Source: an uncultured Bacteroidales bacterium
GTDB taxonomy: Bacteria > Bacteroidota > Bacteroidia > Bacteroidales > P3
Direction of reading: 5' to 3'
Length of the DNA: 29,243 nt
NCBI GenBank assembly: GCA_937915785.1
Contig: CALGGY010000067.1
Location: 1-29,243, forward strand
Part shown: piece after piece, positions 25,158-29,243 of the stretch
How the letters are laid out: every line of letters starts with the position of its first letter
How positions within the stretch are numbered: position 1 is the first letter of the stretch
Notes under the pieces: model-generated
Databases searched by the model: none
What the model saw: only the letters and a program-made list of their open reading frames with translations
What the model was told of the DNA's origin: nothing
Position numbers and translations under genes: made by a program

Positions 25158-25228
25158 CAGTGGCACGGTCAATTTGGCTTTTTTAAACATAATATGCTAA
25201 AAAACAACACGATATAAAATATAAAAAA

Positions 25229-25285
25229 ATGTACAAGTCAAGTAGAACAATAACTAATCCATTAGCCGGCCCGCCCTTAGGTTGA
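25229..25285 (+). CDS. Possible 18-residue leader peptide
   Basis: An ATG after an A-rich stretch (ATATAAAAAA) opens 18 codons that translate as MYKSSRTITNPLAGPPLG, ending in TGA. The GPPLG end resembles sequences that slow ribosomes at proline pairs, and the hairpin at 25307-25340 follows 22 bases later. That layout resembles leader-peptide control, but such a short frame can easily occur by chance and I have no comparative evidence. Confidence 0.2.
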   Translation: MYKSSRTITNPLAGPPLG

Positions 25286-25306
25286 GCTGGTCTTTGTCCG
25301 GCAAAA

Positions 25307-25340
25307 AAAACGGCCCTTCGACAGGCTCTTGGACCGTTTT
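25307..25340. repeat. GC-rich hairpin resembling a dispersed repeat
   Basis: AAAACGG (25307-25313) pairs with CCGTTTT (25334-25340). One C-A mismatch follows, then CC with GG, around a loop containing TTCGACAGGCTC. The core CCCTTCGACAGGCTC resembles a short sequence that, from memory, recurs between genes in many Bacteroidota genomes. On the minus strand the hairpin is followed by eight T, so it could also terminate transcription from the right. Confidence 0.5.
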
Positions 25341-25447
25341 AGGGCAAAGGCCACAACCTACTAAAAAAGACGAATAACAACGCAAAAGCCTGAGGAATAT
25401 TGCATCAATGCAAAGAAAAAAAATATTAATTGTTAAATTCAGATAAT

Positions 25448-26056
25448 ATGAAATCGAAAAGAAACAATTTTGACTTTAAAAAGAATACGTTGAGCATGTC
25501 AATAATATTACTATTGTCCTTTTCGAGCAAAGTGTTCTCTCAAGATCCATTTTCATTAATCCAAATTGATTTGCCCTGCACCTATATTCAAGTTGTATCT
25601 GAGGATGAGGTATTAAATCTATCTTTGGATTTTTGTATAAAAATACGAGACAATTCATTTATTGTACCATCCGATGCCGTGGCTCAAATAAATGGTGTTA
25701 CATATAAATCGGGATTTTATGAAATAGGTGATGATACTGTTTTTCTGCTTCCTCGTATAGTTTACAAAACAGATGGCAATTTGTTATCCATAGACGATAT
25801 AACTAACTTGTATAATGTTGCAATATTAGACAAAGGGCATAATAAATATGTTATGACATGTGAGGTGGCTACTTCTCAGGAGATCGTTTCAATAATGAAT
25901 ATTTTGTCGGATAGGAGTGGCATACAATGGTGCGAACCAGAATTCTTTTTAAAAATAAAACAAAACAACACATTGTATAATCAGCAGTATTATCTAAAAA
26001 ACACAGGACAAAACAATGGGACAATTGGAATAGATATAAACGTAGAACCAGCTTAG
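25448..26056 (+). pseudogene. Secreted subtilisin-like (S8) peptidase, N-terminal part up to an in-frame amber codon
   Basis: This part codes for 202 residues: a signal peptide (about 1-32, ending KVFSQD), then a propeptide-like region (about 33-170, with IQWCEPEFFLKI near its end) and the start of the S8 domain (LYNQQYYLKNTGQNNGTIG, about 176-194). TAG at 26054-26056 then interrupts the frame after NVEPA. The same frame continues at once as GITKGENVVVAVIDDG. Family members have Trp at this point (AWxIT), so a single TGG to TAG change explains the break. A TTG start at 25430 would add six residues, but the ATG at 25448 opens directly into the signal peptide and is preferred. The N-terminal product alone would lack all catalytic residues. 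Confidence 0.85.
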
Positions 26057-28378
26057 GGTATTACTAAAGGGGAAAATGTTGTCGTAGCTGTAATTGATGA
26101 CGGTGTGGAATTTAATCATGAAGACATGCAAAATGTAATTATACAAGGGTATACAGCTGGTGTATCTAATGGAAATGGCAGCCCAATAAACGCTAATTCT
26201 ATTTATTCTAAATACCATGGAACTGCTTGTGCAGGAATAATTGCGGCAAACGATAATAATATTGGAATAAAAGGGATTGCCAGTGCGGCAAGTGTATTGC
26301 CCATAAACATTCTTCCGAGAACACCATCTGAGCAAAGCATATATGATAATAATATGAGAGTTATTGCACATTTAGTTGATTATGGAGGTGCAACAAATAT
26401 CGAGACTTCCGATGCGATTGAATGGGCATGGCAGCGAGCTGATGTGTTGAGTTGTTCTTGGGAACAAAATTACAACCAAGACATCTATGATGAAATAAGC
26501 AATGCCATGGTCTATGGAAGAGGCGGTAAAGGTTGCGTCGTGGTCTTTTCTTCCGGCAACTCTGCTTCGGGATTGTCTTTTCCAGCTTCAATAAGCGGAG
26601 TGGTGTCTGTTGGAGCCATAGACAAAAATGGAGTTATTTGGGGATATAGTAATAGAGGCAATGGTCTGAAATTGGTTGCTCCGTCGGGTAATATTGGCAT
26701 AGGAGATGTCGTAACAACAGATCGAATGGATTCAGCAGGTCTGTCATCAGGTAATTACACAGATGCTTTTGGCGGAACATCGGCGGCTTGTCCTCAAGTA
26801 TCAGGTGTTGCGGCTTTGTTACTTTCTGTAAATCCACATCTTACAGCTACACAAGTAGCAAACATCTTGTACACAACTGCAAGAGATATGGGGGCTCAGG
26901 GATATGACAACACATATGGTTACGGCCTTGTTGATGCCTACGCCGCAGTAAAAGCCGCACGCAGCTACGACCTCTACACACGCGACAATCTTTCTGACAT
27001 TGGCTCCGAGCCGCTTAACGACCCATTAAACGGTCTAACCGACAGCCCCGACCTTTGGTTGCGCAATTATCAGGACGGAGGCTCGGTGCATCAACAGATG
27101 GTTAATGGCACTAATTATTTGTATGTCTCTGTTCACAACAAAAACAATTCTTCCGACACATCTTGGACAGCAGATTCTATACGCATTTTTGCGAAACCCA
27201 CATTCCTTAATTGGCATAGATGGAGTACAAACTCTTGGTCGGAACTATGTGTAGCTCCTTTGCCGAAAATAACTCCAGGTAAAGATACCACAATATGCAT
27301 ACCCGTTAACAATCAAGGACTTTATGCCTTGAATACCAATTATGCTCTTTATTCCCGCATAGAATCTTGCTTTGATGAAATTTCTGTTCCGGAAATTTCA
27401 TCTGTTGGTCGCAATGTAGAGGACAACAACAACATTTCATTAAAAAATGTTTTCATAACTAATTACTACATTGCACAAAACAATTTTGGATTGGATGCCA
27501 TTTTTAATGTGTCATTGGATTCAAGCGCAGCAACAAGCTCCAATTTGCAGTTCCATTTTGCAAATGGCACATCTGACATCCTTGATGTAGCCGAAATAAC
27601 AATAAGTTTTCCCGAAGATTTGATGATTGACTGGACACCATCCTCGGAGAGTCTCAAACAGATAACGGCCAATACATATCTTGTTACTGGTGAAACGGTG
27701 GAACTCACAGACATTCCCGAAACAGATGTTACACTCCGTTACAACTTTCTCACCCGTCGCAATGAGGCAGAGGAGATATACAAAAACCATATAACCCAAT
27801 ATGTTGGTGAAGACGAGGAACTTGTAGGCGGCATCACCATCCAAATAGAAAAGCCCGAACGTGACGCAGAATACCGTTTTCAGGCCAACGCCGGCAACGA
27901 CACTGCCGTACTGCTCAATACCACTGCCACACTCCACGCCACACAGATAAACGAGAATGCCACCTACCGCTGGTACGACAAACAGCGCAACTTCTTGTAC
28001 GAGGGTGTCAACTATTCAGCAAATCCTACTCAAACAGGTGAGTACATACTCGAAGTTACAGCCAAGAGCGACGGCTACCGCGATTTGGACACCGTGAAAG
28101 TTACAGTGGTGCCAGGCTGCATACGTTCTATTTCTCCAAATCCTGCAGCAAACAACTGGGTTAATGTGTCTTATGAATATGCCACAACAGTAGCTTCGGC
28201 ACAACTGCTCATCTACAACACTGGCACTACAACCCTTGTTGGCAACTACTATTTGAGTAATATGGATAACGTGTCCAGCTTGGATATAGAAGTAACCAAT
28301 TATCCTACAGGAAGCTACACAGTCGTGCTCGTCTGCGACAACAATGTGGTTGATAGCAAAATATTAATTAGACAATAA
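26057..28378 (+). pseudogene. Subtilisin-like (S8) peptidase, catalytic and C-terminal part with type A T9SS sorting domain
   Basis: Read through the amber codon, the frame gives the catalytic triad in S8 order, numbered from 25448: Asp217 (AVIDDGVE), His257 (YHGTACAG) and Ser445 (GGTSAACPQVSG), with the oxyanion segment VVFSSGNSA between the last two. After the peptidase domain (ending near 500) come beta-rich modules and a type A sorting domain (about 891-976, with SISPNPAANNWVNV and the end KILIRQ), so the intact enzyme would be secreted by the T9SS. The first in-frame ATG after the stop is at 26105, which is past Asp217. A protein restarted there would lack the catalytic Asp and the signal peptide. 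The total of 976 positions fits a full-length secreted protease. Confidence 0.85.
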
Positions 28379-28379
28379 A

Positions 28380-28386
28380 AAGGAGG
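28380..28386 (+). promoter_or_regulatory. Strong Shine-Dalgarno sequence of the lipoprotein gene
   Basis: AAGGAGG lies 6 bases before the ATG at 28393. Most genes in this window, like most in the phylum, have only A-rich sequence before the start and no such match, so this is unusual here. Confidence 0.7.
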
Positions 28387-28392
28387 CAAAAA

Positions 28393-28866
28393 ATGTATTT
28401 CAAACTAAAATCATTCTATTTTGTTGTTATCTCACTACTGTTGTTATTGTTTGTGAGCTGTAAAAAAGATGTTAGTCCCAAACAAGAAAACTTGGTTTTA
28501 CGTGGGGAAGTTCTGGATTTTTTGGATCAATGTCACGGCAATCAAGTAATCATATCTGTTGACACGTCCTTTAATGTTGGCTCATACAGTTTTTATTATG
28601 ATGCTAACATCATTGCCATACCACAACCATGTCGTGTCAGGGCAGATGAAAATGGAGAATTTCAACTCATTGGTTATAACTACTTATATAATGGCAAACC
28701 ATCTGGTTTGCCATTAGGAGGAACAATTGTCTTCGAGGCTCGTCCATATAATCCTTCAACTGGCGATACGATTATGTTCCAAAACAGCGCACTGTGTCCA
28801 TATTTTCCTTTGCCAGATTATGAAAGATATGTTGTGACAAAATTGATTTTTATTGGTGTCGGCTAA
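28393..28866 (+). CDS. Lipoprotein of unknown function, possibly truncated by an insertion sequence
   Basis: The 157-residue protein has a lipobox ending in Cys23 (LLFVSC), followed by CKKD. The mature part has a beta-sandwich look, with LVLRGEVLDFLDQC (34-47) and VRADENGEFQLIGYNY (82-97), similar to a carboxypeptidase-regulatory-like domain. No family is recognised with certainty. It starts 14 bases after the protease gene and may be co-transcribed with it. The TAA stop (28864-28866) coincides with the presumed edge of the IS5-type element, so the natural C-terminus may be missing. Confidence 0.65.
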   Translation: MYFKLKSFYFVVISLLLLLFVSCKKDVSPKQENLVLRGEVLDFLDQCHGNQVIISVDTSFNVGSYSFYYDANIIAIPQPCRVRADENGEFQLIGYNYLYNGKPSGLPLGGTIVFEARPYNPSTGDTIMFQNSALCPYFPLPDYERYVVTKLIFIGVG

Positions 28867-29243
28867 GAAACTGTTTAAAAATCATTTGAATAATTTGTTA
28901 AGGAGAAGCAGGATAAAAGAAGTTTGCAACATGGCAAGGGCTGATTCGGAGAGGAATTCGAAGTCCAAAGCAAGTCGGCGGCAGTTTTCAACCCAAGAAA
29001 AAGTTCTCTCGACAATCCAGCGTTTTGGTATTACACTGAATTTCTTTGACGATTCATCAGGTCTTAACACCACAGACAAGTTCCAGCCGTGCCGCTTGGC
29101 CAGTTGCGCCAAGTCATCGCCTCTGTATCCACCGTCAGCCAGTATGGTTTTGAGCCTTGGATATTTGAATGCAAGGTTCTCGAACACCATTTCTTCAAAA
29201 GTACCGTTGTTTTTCCACTTTCTGAAGTAATAGTAGACAAGGT
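28867..29243. mobile_element. IS5-type insertion sequence, left end (cut by window edge)
   Basis: The element appears to begin just after CTAA (28863-28866) with GAAACTGTTTAAAAATC, which looks like a terminal inverted repeat of this kind of element. CTAA fits the YTAR target preference known for part of the IS5 family. The other end is outside the window, so neither the inverted repeat nor the target duplication could be confirmed. Confidence 0.55.
28882..29243 (-). pseudogene. IS5-family transposase, internally deleted, 5' end outside window
   Basis: The minus-strand frame is open from the window edge to TGA at 28882-28884. It begins LVYYYFRKWKNNGTFEEM, a segment that in full-length members lies in the N-terminal third. 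It continues directly with VFENLAFKYPRLKTILADGGYRG and ends with PKRWIVERTFSWVENCRRL and a hydrophobic tail, which is the C-terminal third. Full-length members have roughly 90-130 residues between these parts, including the first catalytic Asp (DSxSVK-like) and the KIKGRK region. Only the later Asp (ADGGYRG) and Glu (VERTF) remain. The junction keeps the reading frame, so the product would be a stable but inactive protein. Confidence 0.75.

Larger units (their letters stand above)
24929..25447. other. 519-base gap between the AraC-type gene and the protease gene
   Basis: Left part (24929-25140): very AT-rich, with the likely promoter of the AraC-type gene and nothing else recognised. Right part (25150-25447): a possible plus-strand -7 element, an 18-codon open frame, a GC-rich hairpin that stands out from the AT-rich surroundings, and a short dyad (TTGCAT-CA-ATGCAA, 25400-25413) 34 bases before the protease ATG. 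No tRNA or known riboswitch was recognised. Confidence 0.6.

Noticed and set aside
25229..25345. tRNA or known riboswitch in the protease leader
   Set aside because: No cloverleaf, anticodon arm or conserved riboswitch core could be traced; only a hairpin and a short frame are visible.
26054..26056. Reassignment of TAG to an amino acid in this organism
   Set aside because: ispF, the type B secreted protein and the DUF2851 gene all end with TAG at their expected C-termini, so TAG works as a stop here.

Overview
The window is chromosomal DNA from a member of the Bacteroidota, most likely the order Bacteroidales. The evidence is a type IX secretion system (T9SS) locus, secreted proteins with T9SS C-terminal sorting domains (type A and type B), lipoproteins with SUMF1-type domains, families largely confined to this phylum (DUF4301, DUF2851, PorP/SprF), and promoters with the Bacteroidota -7 element TAnnTTTG. 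The order is inferred, not proven. No rRNA, tRNA or CRISPR array was seen.

Layout. Positions 1-156 hold the start of an IS30-type transposase gene that runs off the left edge. A heptad-repeat tract follows (about 336-426). Positions 411-2161 (minus) carry ispF, a phosphopantetheinyl transferase and an FklB-like prolyl isomerase. Positions 2241-6015 (minus) carry a GldJ-type lipoprotein, a second smaller SUMF1-type lipoprotein and a PorP/SprF-family protein. Divergent from these are porU and porV (6257-11360, plus). GldJ, PorU and PorV belong to the T9SS: PorU is the outer-membrane sortase-like peptidase, PorV the shuttle that delivers substrates to it, and GldJ a lipoprotein related to the ring component GldK/PorK. 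The core genes porK-L-M-N, porT and sov are not in the window.

The middle is housekeeping. A minus-strand unit (11439-14052) has a small lipoprotein, a DUF4301 protein and a YiiX-like papain-fold hydrolase. It diverges from a plus-strand unit (14125-16229) with a periplasmic cyclophilin, pheS and folB; the two share a palindromic promoter element. A second minus-strand unit (23798 down to 16230) reads serS, a 1414-residue type B T9SS-secreted protein, a TIGR02757-family protein and a DUF2851 protein.

The right end (about 23,900-29,243) looks like accessory DNA. It has a 17-unit heptad-repeat tract, an AraC-family regulator, a 519-base gap with a repeat-like hairpin, and an AT-rich secreted subtilisin gene broken by one in-frame amber codon where the family normally has Trp. 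A lipoprotein gene follows, ending exactly at the edge of an IS5-type element whose transposase appears internally deleted.

I found no convincing new multi-gene system. The best leads are the amber-interrupted protease with its unusual leader, the heptad-repeat tracts that contain gene stop codons, and the small SUMF1-type lipoprotein inside the T9SS locus.
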